Assembly (NCBI GenBank): GCA_003586115.2
Contig: QVOM02000057.1
Coordinates: 5,062,457 to 5,126,456, forward strand
Source of the DNA: Salvator merianae
Taxonomy: Eukaryota; Chordata; Lepidosauria; Squamata; Teiidae
Reading direction: 5' to 3'
DNA: 64,000 bases
Below, piece after piece: positions 47,286 through 58,262 of this stretch. Each line of letters starts with the position of its first letter. Position 1 is the stretch's first letter. The position numbers and the translations under genes were made by a program. Below the pieces are notes generated by a model. It was given only the letters and a program-made list of their open reading frames with translations. It was not told the origin of the DNA and did no database searches.

Positions 47286-47530
47286 GTATTTCCTGAACTG
47301 TAGAGCTGGGAGGTGCCTTATAAGGGCATGTGGTCCACCATCTTTTCAGCAGAAGCCCTTTACACAATGCATCTGTGGTTGGTACCCGTCTAAACCTCTT
47401 TTGAAATGAAAAGGAGGAACTCTCAATGACTACTTCAATTAATTTAATTACTTCTGTAATTCTCTTCTTTCCATGGGAGAACCATGACACGGCATGATAT
47501 AATTTGGACAAATCCAAGTCATCGGACATT
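47286..47530 (-). mobile_element. CR1-type LINE 3' UTR fragment
   Basis: GAACTGTAGAGCTGGGAGGT opens a degenerate match to the CR1 3' end seen at 9962. It continues through GTACCCGTCTAAACCTCTTT. Confidence 0.55.
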
Positions 47531-47593
47531 TGGGGAACAGCATCTCGAATAGCTGTTAGCTCACTAATTTAAATCATACGAAGCCCAGCACTT

Positions 47594-47810
47594 TTATAAG
47601 AGGAGCCCTGCTGGATCAGGCCGTGGCCCATCTAGTCCAGCATGCCATCTCACACAGTGGCCCACCAGTTGCTCCTGGGCTCCTCAAGCAGAAGATGAAG
47701 GCAAAACCTTCACCTGCTCTCCACTCCCTGCAAATGGCCTTTAGAGGCCTCCTGCCTGTCTCTCAAACCTGGACATGGTACCTGGGCATCCATTCTAGTA
47801 GCCATTGATA
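47594..47810 (-). mobile_element. CR1-clade LINE 3' end, copy 7
   Basis: This is the reverse complement of the shared tail: AGGAGCCCTGCTGGATCAGG, CATCTAGTCCAGCAT, GAAGGCAAAACCTTCACC and CTGGGCATCCATTCTAGTAG. Confidence 0.88.
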
Positions 47811-47825
47811 CACTTGGCCTCCATG

Positions 47826-47940
47826 AATTAAGAGAAGCTGGATCAGCCACAGCTCATCTAGTCCAGCATCCTGTCTCACTCAGTAGCCCACCAATTGCTT
47901 CTGAGCATCTCAAGCAGAAGACAAAGGCAAAACCAGTAGG
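47826..47940 (-). mobile_element. CR1-clade LINE 3' end, copy 8 (partial)
   Basis: CATCTAGTCCAGCATCCTGT and CTCAAGCAGAAGACAAAGGC. The copy is broken off at AAAACCAG. Confidence 0.8.
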
Positions 47941-47954
47941 TCACAAGAAGCATG

Positions 47955-48140
47955 AGAACCTAAGAGGAGCCCCGTTGAATCAGGCCAAGGCCCATCCAGT
48001 CCAGCATCCTGTCTCACCCAGTGGCCCCCCAATTGCTTCTGGGCATCTCAAGCAGAAGACAAGGGCAAAACCTTCCCCTGCTCTCGACTCCCTGCAAATG
48101 GCCTTGAGAGGCCTCCTGCCTGTCCCTCCGACCTGGAGGC
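47955..48140 (-). mobile_element. CR1-clade LINE 3' end, copy 9
   Basis: Same tail and orientation as copies 7 and 8. Three tails in 550 bp imply repeated insertion into a similar site or duplication. Confidence 0.85.
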
Positions 48141-48145
48141 AGCAC

Positions 48146-48920
48146 ACATCCTTAGCTTAAAAACTGTCAACAAGGCAGTTTTGCAGCTGCAGCCTTTGTG
48201 GTGGCAACAAGAACAGCAACTGCAGCCTGGTGCGTCGCCTGGTTCCTTGTCAGGTGGGCGCCGAGCATGAAGGGTACAGCTGGACTCCAAGAGCTTAGTG
48301 TCCCTGCTGGTGCCAATGGCAACTCTGAGAGGAGCTTTGTCTGAACAAGTCCTGTGCCCCGTACAGCTTGGTAACAAGCACCAGGGAGACACTGAGGTCT
48401 TTTTTGTTGTAGCATCTCGTAACCTCCTTTGTTCTGCCCTCAGCTTGCTTTTCATGTCCTCAGCCTTGTGGATAGAGCGACGTCTCCTCCAGATACAAGC
48501 CCCCCTTTGCTCGTTTTTACCTCTTGGGGGGGGAGGAAAGGCCTTGTTTCTCCACCCTGGGGCAGTGAGGGAAGAAAGATAAGCGCGTGCAGTGGTTGGT
48601 TAGCAGTAGAAACATTCATTCATTCCGACAGAACTCCTGAGTTGGGCGTTGTCCACGAAATCCAGGCCGAGATGAATCTGAGCCATCCTGGATTCCATTC
48701 TTACCAAATTTGCTTGGAAGAACAGCCAACACACACAACACGCTGAGATGTTTCTGCTGTGTCACAGTTTTTATGGCAGCTGGATTTGGTAGGGCATTTT
48801 CAGGACGTTTCAGGGCAAAATTCCTGGCCAGTTTGCAAGATTCAGGCAACACGGTGCAAGTTTCTCGAATTTTGCAAGGACACAGTGTGCTGTTTGTGTG
48901 ATTTTCCCACAAAGTTCGGG
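48146..48920. other. Unassigned non-coding stretch
   Basis: No exon or repeat was recognised. Confidence 0.3.
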
Positions 48921-48929
48921 CCAAGTGAA

Positions 48930-49035
48930 CAAGAATCCAGCCGCAGCCAATTGGAAAACACTCCACCTGCAGCCAATCAGAAAAGACTCCACCTGCAGCC
49001 AATCGGAAAAGACTCCACCCACAGCCAACTCCACC
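48930..49035. repeat. 30-bp minisatellite, three to four copies
   Basis: GCAGCCAATTGGAAAACACT, GCAGCCAATCAGAAAAGACT and GCAGCCAATCGGAAAAGACT occur in register, each followed by CCACCTGC or CCACCCAC. The array contains several CCAAT words. Confidence 0.85.
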
Positions 49036-49040
49036 CACAT

Positions 49041-49362
49041 GAGTTCCAGCCGGGTTTGGGTCTGAAAGATCTTGTTCACACGAATCAAGAAGCGTGAAAG
49101 CAAAGCATCCCATCCCTGTCACAGCAGGCCCATTTTGCTTTTTGTAAAGTTTACACACTGCACAAAGGAGCTATTTTGATTCCCTGCCCATGTGAACGCA
49201 GGCAAGCGTGAAACCTGTGCAGTCGTGTCACCCAGCTTTGGGGCTTTGACGTTCCATTACCCCTAACAATAGCTTGGCCACACCTTAAGATTTAATCCAC
49301 CTCCGATCAGCCTTCAAGACATCAGCAAATTGACGATCAGCTTTCTCTTCTCTTTGCCTGAA
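49041..49362. other. Unassigned non-coding stretch
   Basis: No exon or repeat was recognised. Confidence 0.3.
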
Positions 49363-49517
49363 TCCACACGCAGGTTAAAAACAGCTCAACAGTGGCTTGC
49401 AGAAAGTACCATATGGACGCTAGTATTCTCATCCCAATTCTAATTCACATTAAAGACTATGCATTTTGGAAGTCCATTTTCTGACAGTTCATGTGGATTA
49501 AAAAACTAGAATGCAGC
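49363..49517. mobile_element. MITE of the GGCTGCAT...ATGCAGCC family
   Basis: GAATCCACACGCAGGTTAAA, ATATGGACGCTAGTATTCTC and CATCCCAATTCTAATTCACA are shared with the copy at 27745. The end GAATGCAGCTGC is a damaged ATGCAGCC. Confidence 0.65.
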
Positions 49518-49890
49518 TGCTTTTTAAACTGTTAACCACATTTACTTGCAAATTTAATAATATTTTATATATTCTCCCTAACGTTCCACAATCCCCTATT
49601 AATGTACTTTTGATTATTCCCTCAATACTATTGTTACTTTTATTGTACCTTTTAGCTTCATGTCTATTAACAAAACTACTTAAAACCCATACTTGTAACC
49701 AACTGAACTTTCCTGATATCTGAATTAATTCTCTTTCCGAATTTGGAACACCTTTATCGTAAAAATCTTCCAGTTTCATATACCCTTGATCATATAACCC
49801 ATTACGTTGTGTTTTTCCTATTATTGTTTCCCTTTTATTTATTCGTAATATAGAATTTATTTTTGAATTTTCTTTTCGGTTCAGCCATTA
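49518..49890 (-). mobile_element. L1 LINE ORF2 C-terminal fragment in an AT-rich island
   Basis: The minus frame of about 93 codons (49779-49498) contains FSWLQVWVLSSFVNRHEAKR and LGRIYKILLNLQ, which fit the region near the end of L1 ORF2 (WLQ..hhL.., then hIYKhLLE). The block is strikingly AT-rich compared with its flanks, as L1 usually is. It abuts the MITE at 49363-49517. Confidence 0.65.
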
Positions 49891-50164
49891 TCTGACACAA
49901 AGGTGGGGTTTGGGGCAAGTGGATACAATCCAGTTTGAAAACGTTTCTTTCACTCCTAGTGCATTAATGTTTTTGGCGCATTGCTCAAGCACAGATGGAT
50001 AAGAAAGTGGTGACTGACACAAAGGTTGACCAACCACAATGCATTGCTGGGGGGGACAGAACTGCTTGGAAGTGAAACGGAGCACTTAACAAGGTCTCAG
50101 TGGGTAAAATGTGTTCTATGGAAACCAGGTAACCCAAATTTGCTTAAACAAAACCTTGCTATAT

Positions 50165-50312
50165 ATCAGTCATTTTCATTCCATGTTACCCCAAATCCCA
50201 AAGTGGATTTTCTGAGTTAGATAATGCCAAAAGAAAACAGTTTGCTGATATGTTCTCTCACTCCAGAAGTGGACTGAAACTGGATTAAAACTTAGGTATA
50301 GGTGGGCCCTTT
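50165..50312. mobile_element. Small dispersed element (relative of 23190-23325)
   Basis: CCCAAATCCCAAAGTGGATT, TTCTGAGTTAGATAATGCC, CCAGAAGTGGACTGAAACTG and TTAAAACTTAGGTATAGGTG parallel the copy at 23190. Confidence 0.65.
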
Positions 50313-51000
50313 TCAGGTTTAATTATGCAATTTTCGGCACCATCCAACGAAGTATCGTTCTACTCAAAAAAACTGTTGGTCCCTGGCCAGGTTAGATTTT
50401 ATCTTGATTTCTTGTGGATTACCCCTCATTTAATTCGTCATGACACGCCCTTGATTTTCCATATTGGATAAAGGAAAAGGCAACGCCCCAGAGTTATTCT
50501 TGGCTGGGGTTCCAGGCAAGGTGAGAGAAAAAGGAAGTCCTAAAGGAAGCTGAACCATTGGCAGCAGGAAAGGTTAGTTTCCAGTCAAATTTACTAATTT
50601 GATACGGAAAGATCGGAAGCGTTTTTCCCCACTCCATATCCACACCAAAGTTGGGCAGGAAGATCAAATATCTTAATCATATCCCTGTAGAAGTGATAAG
50701 GGATGAAAAGGACAGGGTCATAATTTCCTTAGAGTGGAGAAAATTCATATTACAAGGCACCAGGGTGAACCTGTGAAGGGAGGTAGAGATAAACTCACAC
50801 GGGATCACAAAGAATGAATGAATTCTTGCCCAGTGGTTTTTTAAAAAAATGTTCAGTCTAAGGCATGAATAGAGGTTGGGAACATATAATCCCAGTGGAC
50901 TTTGTGAAGAACATGCCTTATACAAAGTGGTCACAAATTCTCTGATTTCTCTTGAAAAATCAAGGCATGTTTCTGACACATTTATGGTGTGTGTGTGTGT
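50313..51000. other. Unassigned non-coding stretch with a short GT microsatellite
   Basis: (GT)9 at 50987-51004. Otherwise nothing recognised. Confidence 0.35.
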
Positions 51001-51014
51001 GTGTGGAATCAACA

Positions 51015-51418
51015 TATGATAAAGATTTGGAAGATGTGTGGAAAAGATGCAGAGGGAAAAATGATATTCTCTATTGCACAACACTAGAACCAGTGGGGTC
51101 CTTTAGGACCGACAAGGGGTCTATGGAATTCACTATCGGAAGAGGTGGTACCAGTTTAGACAGCTTTAAGAAAGGTTTAGACAAATTTATGGAGGTCAGG
51201 TGTATCAATGGCTACTAACGGATGCCCAGGTACCGTCTCCAGGTTGGAGAGACAGGCAGGATGCCTTTAAAGGCCATTGGCAGAGATTTGAGAGCAGGTG
51301 AAGGTTTTGCCTTCGTCTTCTGCTTGAGATGCCCAGAAGCCAATGGTGGGCCATTGAGTGAGATAGGATGCTGGACTAGATGGGCTGTGGGCTAATCCAG
51401 CAGTGTATCCCTTAATTC
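51015..51418 (+). mobile_element. CR1-clade LINE 3' end with ORF2 terminus, copy 10
   Basis: This copy extends farther 5'. The frame ending near 51218 reads LDSFKKGLDKFMEVRCINGY, the last residues of the LINE ORF2, and is followed by the shared UTR. It shows that the dispersed tail belongs to a coding LINE and is not a SINE. Confidence 0.85.
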
Positions 51419-51423
51419 CTTGA

Positions 51424-51515
51424 GGACAGGTGTATCAATGGCTGCTGGAATGGATGCCAGGTACCACCTCCAGGGTGGAGAGACAGGCAGGAGGCCTCTA
51501 AAGGTTATTTGCCTG
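51424..51515 (+). mobile_element. CR1-clade LINE 3' end, copy 11 (partial)
   Basis: AGGTGTATCAATGGCTGCTG and CAGGAGGCCTCTAAAGG, then lost. Confidence 0.75.
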
Positions 51516-52320
51516 ACGCAATCTAAGGAAGGCCCCACTCCCAGGGAGTGGTCCAAGGGGTGGAGTCTAAAGGGGTGGGGCCTCCCTTAAACCACACCCA
51601 CAGCATGCAGAAGGGAGGCTCCTAGTATGCTTGCTGGTCTGATTTATACCAGATTGTGCAGAAATCGCCTTTAGAAGAATCCAGAATATACACAAACAGT
51701 CAAGCTCTAGAGATTTGTAAGGGGAGGAGTAGTTACTTGTGCCTGTGGTAACCCAAGCAATTCCGTCAATGAGCCACGGAAACCTTGATCAAATCCAGAG
51801 AGAACTCACAAATCATGGCGGATGTATTCTTAGAAAGAGACTTAGCATTCTGGCCGCCTTTCCCAGACTCAAGGAAGAAAAACACTGCTAAACTGGCTAG
51901 ACCTTCCTATAGATTTTTCCTCCCCCCCTGCCCGGCTCCTTGCGTTTCCATCACACCAAGAGAAAAAAGAAAAAGAGAAAAGAAACCCATAAAACGTGGG
52001 TTGTTGGACAAATAAATACACACCATTAATCAGGCCTGGGAAAAAATACATTTTGAGCTTTGAAAGCTGGTATTGATTATTTTTAAGACGTGCTCTCCTT
52101 AAAGAGGGTTAGAGGAGCATGTTTTAAATTCCTGAAGGCCACCAGGAGTGCCAGACTTTCTGAGCAATCACCTTTTTTTTTTTTTTTTTTCTTTTTTCTT
52201 TTTTAACCCCCCTGGCTCTATAGCCACTGAAAACTGATGTGAAACTGTTCGCTCCATGGTTAGATACAATCATATTGAGAAGCGGGTTGCTATCGTTTAT
52301 GCTGTCATTTAGAGATGCTG
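51516..52320. other. Unassigned non-coding stretch
   Basis: It contains a T-run at 52171-52190, possibly the poly(A) tail of a minus-strand retro-insert. No exon was recognised. Confidence 0.3.
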
Positions 52321-52327
52321 ATAAAAC

Positions 52328-52575
52328 CCAGCCTGGATAGCTTTAGGAAAGGGTTAGAGAAATTCTTGGAGGTCATGACTACTAGAGTGATTGCCCAGGT
52401 AGCACCAGGTTGGAGGGCAGGCAGGAGGTCTCTAAAGGCCATTTGCAGGGAGCAAGTGAAGGTTTCGCCTTTGTCTTCTGCTTGAGATGCCCAGAAGCAA
52501 TTGGTGGGCCGCTGTGTGAGATGGGATCCTTAACTAGATGGGCTGTGGCCCGATCCAGCAGGGCTCCTCTTAATT
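52328..52575 (+). mobile_element. CR1-clade LINE 3' end, copy 12
   Basis: It begins within ORF2 (CCTGGATAGCTTTAGGAAAG), then GCCCAGGTAGCACCAGG and the rest of the tail to GATCCAGCAGGGCTCCTCTT. Confidence 0.85.
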
Positions 52576-52823
52576 CACGGAGGTCAGGTGTATCAATGGC
52601 TACTAGAATGGATGCCCAGGTATTGCCTCCAAGGTTGAGAGACAGACAGGAGGCCTCTAAAGGCCCTTTGCAAGGTGTCGAGAGCAGGTGAAGATTTTGC
52701 CTTCGTCTTCTGCTTGAGATTCCCAGAAGCAATTGGTGGGCCACTGAGTGAGACAGGATACTGGACTTTATGGGCTGTGGCCTGATCCAGCAGGGCTCCT
52801 CTTATATTCTTATGTTCTTATGA
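52576..52823 (+). mobile_element. CR1-clade LINE 3' end, copy 13 (tandem)
   Basis: It starts GGAGGTCAGGTGTATCAATG immediately after copy 12 and ends TTATATTCTTATGTTCTTATG, with the terminal repeats intact. Confidence 0.88.
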
Positions 52824-53880
52824 TTTCTATAGCCCTGGCAGTGAGAGTGTGACCCTTGGCAGAATACTGCAAGGTAACCCCCTGCCCCAAAGAGCAAAGA
52901 GCTGACTTCAGCTTCATGAGCTTTTAGGAAACAATACATTCCTTAACGGAACCACATAGAAACTTTAGAAGCTGCGGAGTGAAAGGTCTACAGCCTCTAA
53001 ATTTCCCCCCGGCCTTTCCCCCTTTTGGGGGGCAGCCCGTGGACACCTCCAGAGGACACTTACTCATTCCGCTATTTTGGGATATTCCGGAATATCCAAA
53101 AATAGCAGAATAGCGTCTGAAAGACCGGAATCCTGAAACTCTGCGCGAGAGCGTCACCATTTTGCAGCATAACTGGAACATCATCCATCTGTTTTCCTGT
53201 GGCTCTAGGCGTGAGCAACTTTCTCCTGTCTTTTCCCGAGCCTCTGTTGGACCCGACTGAGTCATTTTTTTTGTCAGTACGGGAAGGAGTTAAAAAAAGG
53301 TGAGGGACGCCGAGTTTTGGCATGGGGCGTTGTGGTGGGCGACTGGAAAGGAAGCTTTGCTTTGTGAGCGGATACAGAGCATTTCCTTTCCCAGCTGCCC
53401 AGATCATTAGACCATTCCCTGCGCTTCCGGATCCAAACCCCCAGCAGGAAAGAAGAGGAAAATGGCTCTTCCAGTCAGGTTTCCTCAGGCCGGCTTCTGT
53501 TCCAAATATGGGTCGATAAACGGACTGAGACCAGAAACCCCAGTGGAGCCTTAAGCTGCAGGAGCTCAGCATGGGAGCTATGTGTCAGATCTACGCTATT
53601 TCAAAGAAAAAGAAAAATTACCCACAAACCTAATTAAAGGCTTAAGGGACCTGGAACTCATATGTTCCAATGTGCCAGTTTACACGTTACTACGTTGGGC
53701 TAAAAATGGGCTCAGAGTTGCCCACAGACCCAGCCACAAGCCGTCTGAGCGTCGTTTCGGTGTTAGTGAGGTCATGGGATGTTCACAAATAGTCCAACTG
53801 CTGGGATGAGAGGAAAACTCACTCATGCCATGACTCAGGCAGGACACTTAGCACACAGAATACTCCAGGTTCAAGCCCCT
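52824..53880. other. Unassigned non-coding stretch
   Basis: GC-neutral. A minus-strand open frame of about 166 codons (53572-53072) contains VPVMLQNGDALAQSFRI but has no recognisable domain or splice sites. CCGGAATATCC near 53090 lies in a small inverted repeat (GGATATTCCGGAATATCC). Confidence 0.3.
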
Positions 53881-53884
53881 TCCC

Positions 53885-54170
53885 TTGTTTGTTTGTTTGT
53901 TTATTTGTTTATATTTTTATTCCACCCTATACCCAGAGGTCTCAGGGCAGGTTACAACAATAAAAACAAGTTCAAAAGAATCCGCTCAAAACAATAACTG
54001 GGACTGAAAGAGGGGAAGGGAAACAGTTTTCTCAGCCAAAGGCCAGGGTAAATAGATGCATCTTTGCCAGTCTTCTAAATGTATATAGTGAAGACACCTG
54101 ACACACCTTGGGTGGCGGGGAGACTATTCCATAGTCTGGGGATTACCACTAAGAAGGCCCTACGATGGGA
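53885..54170 (-). mobile_element. LINE 3' UTR (L2/CR1-like)
   Basis: TTTATATTTTTATTCCACCC, GGTCTCAGGGCAGGTTACAA and GGGAGACTATTCCATAGTCT match the copy at 43280 nearly throughout. Confidence 0.75.
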
Positions 54171-54244
54171 AAGACTTTTCACGGTACAGAGATGTCCCCC
54201 TGCAAGTCACAATTTGTAATCGACAATGAGAGGGATATTGTAAC

Positions 54245-54375
54245 ATCTCCACTCAGCTGCTGCACGGACATGAACCAGCGATTTCCTCTCTGTTTAGCCT
54301 GCTTCACAGGGCTGTTGTGGAGAGACTGTGGCCCACACTGAAGACGGGATAGAAATGCCAAATTTAAGAACATCT
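54245..54375 (+). mobile_element. MIR/L2-like SINE fragment
   Basis: TTTAGCCTGCTTCACAGGGC, then TGTTGTGGAGAGACTG and GACGGGATAGAAATGCC, is the same 3' region as at 12110. Confidence 0.55.
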
Positions 54376-55110
54376 GCAGTTTTAAGAGGGATTGTTGGTT
54401 TTAACCGCTGATATATATTTTTAATTGTTTTATTTTTTTTCTGTTTCAGACTTGTTCTCTGCCCCTGGAGCCATTAGGTGAAGGTCAGGATAATTGAAAG
54501 GCCTACATAACCCATTACCAAAACAATATCTGTTAAAACCAGAATGAATGGGGATATTTAAAGTATCTGACCTAGTTTGTCTTGAAGTTTGGCCCTGGGC
54601 AAAGGGCTGGGCTATTGTATCAGCAGATGGAACATTTGATTCAGGAAGGGCTGAAAGGAAAAAAAAAAAAAAGATATAAAAGTGAGTGGGGTACTCCGGA
54701 GATCACAGTGTTGTTGTTTTTTGGTTGATACTGTCATTGTTTTTTTGTCTTTGCTGTGCCAAAAACCATCAATTGCACAGCACCAAGAGTTCGAACAGGA
54801 AGATTTGTCATTGCTTTTCCAAGGTTTCAGGCGCAGTTCATACGGGTATCATTGCCGCTGATGAATTTGCCAGAGTAGTGCAGTTACTGACCTTAACAAT
54901 CGCCATGGCTTTCTCTTTGGAAAGGTGTCTATCCCACACATACACCCATCTCCTACAGCTGTGCACTAGGAAACAGGGAGAAAGGAAGGACTATAACGGA
55001 AAGGGAAAATATGAAGCTAACGGGTTGACTGCCAAGCACTTTAGCAAGAGGTGGCAGGGGAGGGGATGGGGGGCGAAGAGAAGAACAGATGGAGAAAAAG
55101 GGAGAGAGGC
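54376..55110. other. Unassigned non-coding stretch
   Basis: An A-run of 14 lies at 54659-54672. An open frame at 54686-55126 has no recognisable domain and runs into the LINE at 55115. Confidence 0.3.
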
Positions 55111-55114
55111 GTGC

Positions 55115-55560
55115 AGAAGTTTATAAGATCATGCATGGGGTTGGAAAAGGTGGAGAGAGGAAAATTCTTTTCTCTATCGCACCAATGCCAGGACCAGGGG
55201 ACGCTCTGTGAAGCTGATGGGCAGGAGAGTTAGGACCGACCAGGGGAAGGATTTTTCCACCCAGAGGGTCATGAGTCTATGGAATTTAGAAGAGGTAGTG
55301 ACAGGAATCAGCCTGGAGGGCTTTAAAAAAGGGTTGGGCAGATTCATGGAGGGCAGGTGTATCAATGGCTACTAGAACGGATGCCCAGGTACCACCTCCA
55401 GGTTGGAGGGACAGGCAGGATGCCTCTAAAGGCCATTTGCAGGGAGTAGAGAGCAGGTGAAGGTTTTGCGTTTGTCTTCTGCCTGAGAATGTCCAGAAGC
55501 AAGTGGTGGGCCACTGGACATTGGACTAGATGGCCTGTGGCCTGATCCAGCAGGTCCTCT
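55115..55560 (+). mobile_element. CR1-clade LINE 3' end with ORF2 terminus, copy 14 (longest)
   Basis: KFIRSCMGLEKVERGKFFSL (frame near 55115-55180) and, after a shift, TDQGKDFSTQRVMSLWNL-type sequence represent the ORF2 C-terminus. The whole shared UTR follows to CCTGATCCAGCAGG. Confidence 0.88.
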
Positions 55561-56765
55561 ATAGACAAGACAACAGAGAAAGGGAATGAAAGACAGAATA
55601 CAGATCTTGAAAAATGAAATTAACGCGCAGAGGACTGAACGAAGGATTAGTTGCATAGCTAGAGTGACGCAGGCCTCTGGCAAAGAAAGCAAGATGTAAA
55701 TTATGACTCAGAACGTGCCCAAGCTCAGCAGCCAGCCAAACTCTCTCAAAGCCCCCCCCCCCTTTGCTTTTTGGCTCTCCAGCCAAAGGCCACTGTTCCT
55801 CAATACTAGTTACACCCTTGTAGTGCACGCATAATATTCCACTAGGGGAATATGCTCTGTGTTTAAGAGCCAAGACTTCAAGCAGTGGCAGATCATAATT
55901 TTCTTGTGTGCCCCTTCTGCTTGGCTCTTCATTCTTCACCCCCGTCTCCTGCTTACCAAAAAAGCCCGGTTAGCCAAGCAGCCTCCCTCCGCCCTGTTTT
56001 CGCTGTGTTTGGAGAGGAGAAGATCCAAAGATGTCAGGCTGAGAGCCCAGGAGAAGCTAGCAAGTGGGGTTAGAAGAGGACAGAGAGAAACAAAGGAAGG
56101 CGAAACCAGAGGAACAGAGCCAGAAATGAAAGATGTATGGAGATTGTCCATTGTAATAATCCCTTTAAATAGAATACCAGAGGATGCCAGCGTAGAATGC
56201 TCAGGCCTGGTTTTCCACCATCACCACCCCCTTTAAATAGAACCCATTATCCATTGTCCTTATTTTGAAATGTAAGCACTCAGCCGGATCAGAGCAAAGG
56301 GTTGTTGGAGCCAGGGCTGCATTCCTAGGGGTGGCTGTTTAACTGAGAAATCTGAAAGCAGGCCTGAAAATGTTTGCTCGCTAGCAGCAGCAACTCAAGG
56401 GTAGAGTGCCCCTGAACAGAGAGGTTCTGTTCAACCTTCCCTGCGAATCTGGGCTTTTTAAGCAGACAGTCATCGAAGTTCCTCTTTGTGCCCTCCGAGC
56501 TAAGTGGAGAGGCAGGGAGGGATAAGTGAAAGGAAAAGAAGGAGTGGAAATCAAGAGAAATCTCCTCTCTATCCAGTTTCTTTTAAACGCCGCATTGTGT
56601 CTAAAAAAAAAAAAAAAATACATCTCTGTTCCTCTTTTATTGATTATTTATTCATCTAAAACACCCTGCAGCAGTCTGAAATATAAGGCTAAAAGTGAGG
56701 CTAAAAACTAGGAAAAGAACAAAATATTGGAAACAGTAGTTGAACAGTTTTTGGTGGGTTGGCAT
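55561..56765. other. Unassigned non-coding stretch
   Basis: C-run at 55746-55756 and A-run at 56604-56620. CCCTTTAAATAGAA occurs twice (56161 and 56229). No exon recognised. Confidence 0.3.
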
Positions 56766-56789
56766 TGTAAGAAGGAGGCCCTTAGTTTT

Positions 56790-57066
56790 ATGGACAGAGA
56801 AAAGAGCGAAGGAACAAGGAAAGAGAGGGAGGAAGGAAAGAAAGGAAGGAAGGAGGAATGGAGGGAGAAGAAAGGAGGGAGGGAAGGAAGGAAGGAAGAA
56901 GAAAGAGAGGGTGAAGAAAGGAGGGAAGGAAGGAAGGGAAGAAAGAAGAAAGAAGAAGGGAGGGGGAGAAGAAAGGAGAAAAGGAAGAAAGAAAAGGAAA
57001 GTGTAAAACAAGAAAAAAGAAAGGAGGAAGGAAAAGGAGGGAAGGAAGGAAGGAAGGAAGGAAGGA
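56790..57066. repeat. Second purine-only tract: (GGAA)n mixtures
   Basis: About 275 bp of nearly pure A/G on the plus strand, ending in clean GGAA tandem repeats at 57035-57065. The long Lys/Glu/Gly and Phe/Leu/Pro/Ser open frames here are artefacts. Confidence 0.95.
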
Positions 57067-57070
57067 TAAG

Positions 57071-58060
57071 CATTCACTGCTGCATGCTCAAGAAAGCATA
57101 ACTGTAAGGCCCAGCTGACAGAGCCTTGAGAAAGATTCCTCTCTGGAACGAAGCCTCATTTCCCAAGTTTCAAGGGTCTGAGTTCTCCGAGGTCCTAACC
57201 TCTGGTGCGTCTTGCTTTGGTAAGCCAAGCTCAGCTTGGCCTCCCTCCCGGCTTTCCCCGAAAGGCTCAAAGGGCTGTGAGAAAGCAGGACAGCATGTTC
57301 TCAGAAGATCCCTCTCTGTTTGGGATAAGGTAGACAGGCTGCCGGAGGACGACAGCTGTCAGTTGGCCTTTGAGGAGAAGAGAACCACGCAGTCCGGAGG
57401 CATCGCGATTAATTCCCCGTCACCACTGCCATCGCCATCTGTGAAAAATAACGTCTGGGAAGAACAACCAAGCAAAGACCGTTGTGGAAGCTTCCCACCC
57501 TGCCATGTGGGAAATGGCCAAGGGCAACCCTATCCTTCAGTAGCAGAGAGTAGTGGCCACCTTCACCGGCTGTCTCAAGGGGCTACAAAGGAGAGCAATT
57601 TGCTATCTGTCCGATAATATGATTGTAGTTTTCAACCCAAAGTGAGATAGGTGGAGATTTATTTTTTTCTCCTGTGCAGGCTAAAATAACAGGGTTTCAA
57701 GTTGCTCCTTTTTTCTCTGGGTCCTTAAAAATCCATATCTTATGCCCAGATTTTCAATAAATTCTTTTTTTAGATGGAAATTGCTATGCAAGGCGTCTAG
57801 CCAGAGGCAAAGGCTGCTGTGTCTAAGGGTCATTAGAGTTGTAATCCAAAAATAAACCTGTCCCTCATCAATGGTAGGAAAATATAGGGCAATTCCACAC
57901 TGGCTGGTATACTGGACCAGCAAGTGTTCTGGGAGGTTCCCTTCCACAAACTGGGGCAGTCTACCGGAAAGGGGCAGAAGCTCCCTTAGGCCGCCCCAGC
58001 GGGCGAAAGTGATGCTTCTAGTAAGCTTGCTGGTCTGGCAAACTGCCCAGTGTGGAATTG
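57071..58060. other. Unassigned non-coding stretch with a 164-codon open frame
   Basis: The plus-strand open frame at 57126-57617 lacks an upstream ATG (it opens with TTG), any recognisable domain and obvious splice sites. It could contain an exon of an unknown gene but is not supported as one. Confidence 0.25.
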
Positions 58061-58067
58061 CTTATAG

Positions 58068-58262
58068 GCTGCATCTGCACACAGTGAAAAAAAATCATAA
58101 AAGTGGCTCAAAAACAGCCAAGAGGGGGTAATGTCTACATGACAGTGCCTTAATCCACATTGAATCCTAGAATTGCACTGCCAAAATGTATTATCTAGCC
58201 TTCAAGGTGGGTTAGAGCTGGGATGGAAACCGTAGCATCTGCATGCAATCACCGTGCAGCCG
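58068..58262. mobile_element. MITE of the GGCTGCAT...ATGCAGCC family, both ends preserved
   Basis: It starts AGGCTGCATCTGCACACAGT and ends CATGCAATCACCGTGCAGCC, which are inverted ends. The interior has ATGTCTACATGACAGTGCC and AATCCACATTGAATCC. Confidence 0.7.

Noticed and set aside
53072..53572. 166-codon minus-strand open frame with VPVMLQNGDALA
   Set aside because: The phrase looks protein-like but matches no family I can name, and there are no splice sites of note.
56652..57101. Open frames on both strands over the second purine tract
   Set aside because: Low-complexity translation of GGAA repeats.
57126..57617. 164-codon open frame on the plus strand
   Set aside because: It opens with TTG, lacks a recognisable domain, codon signature or splice sites. 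Kept only as an unassigned stretch.
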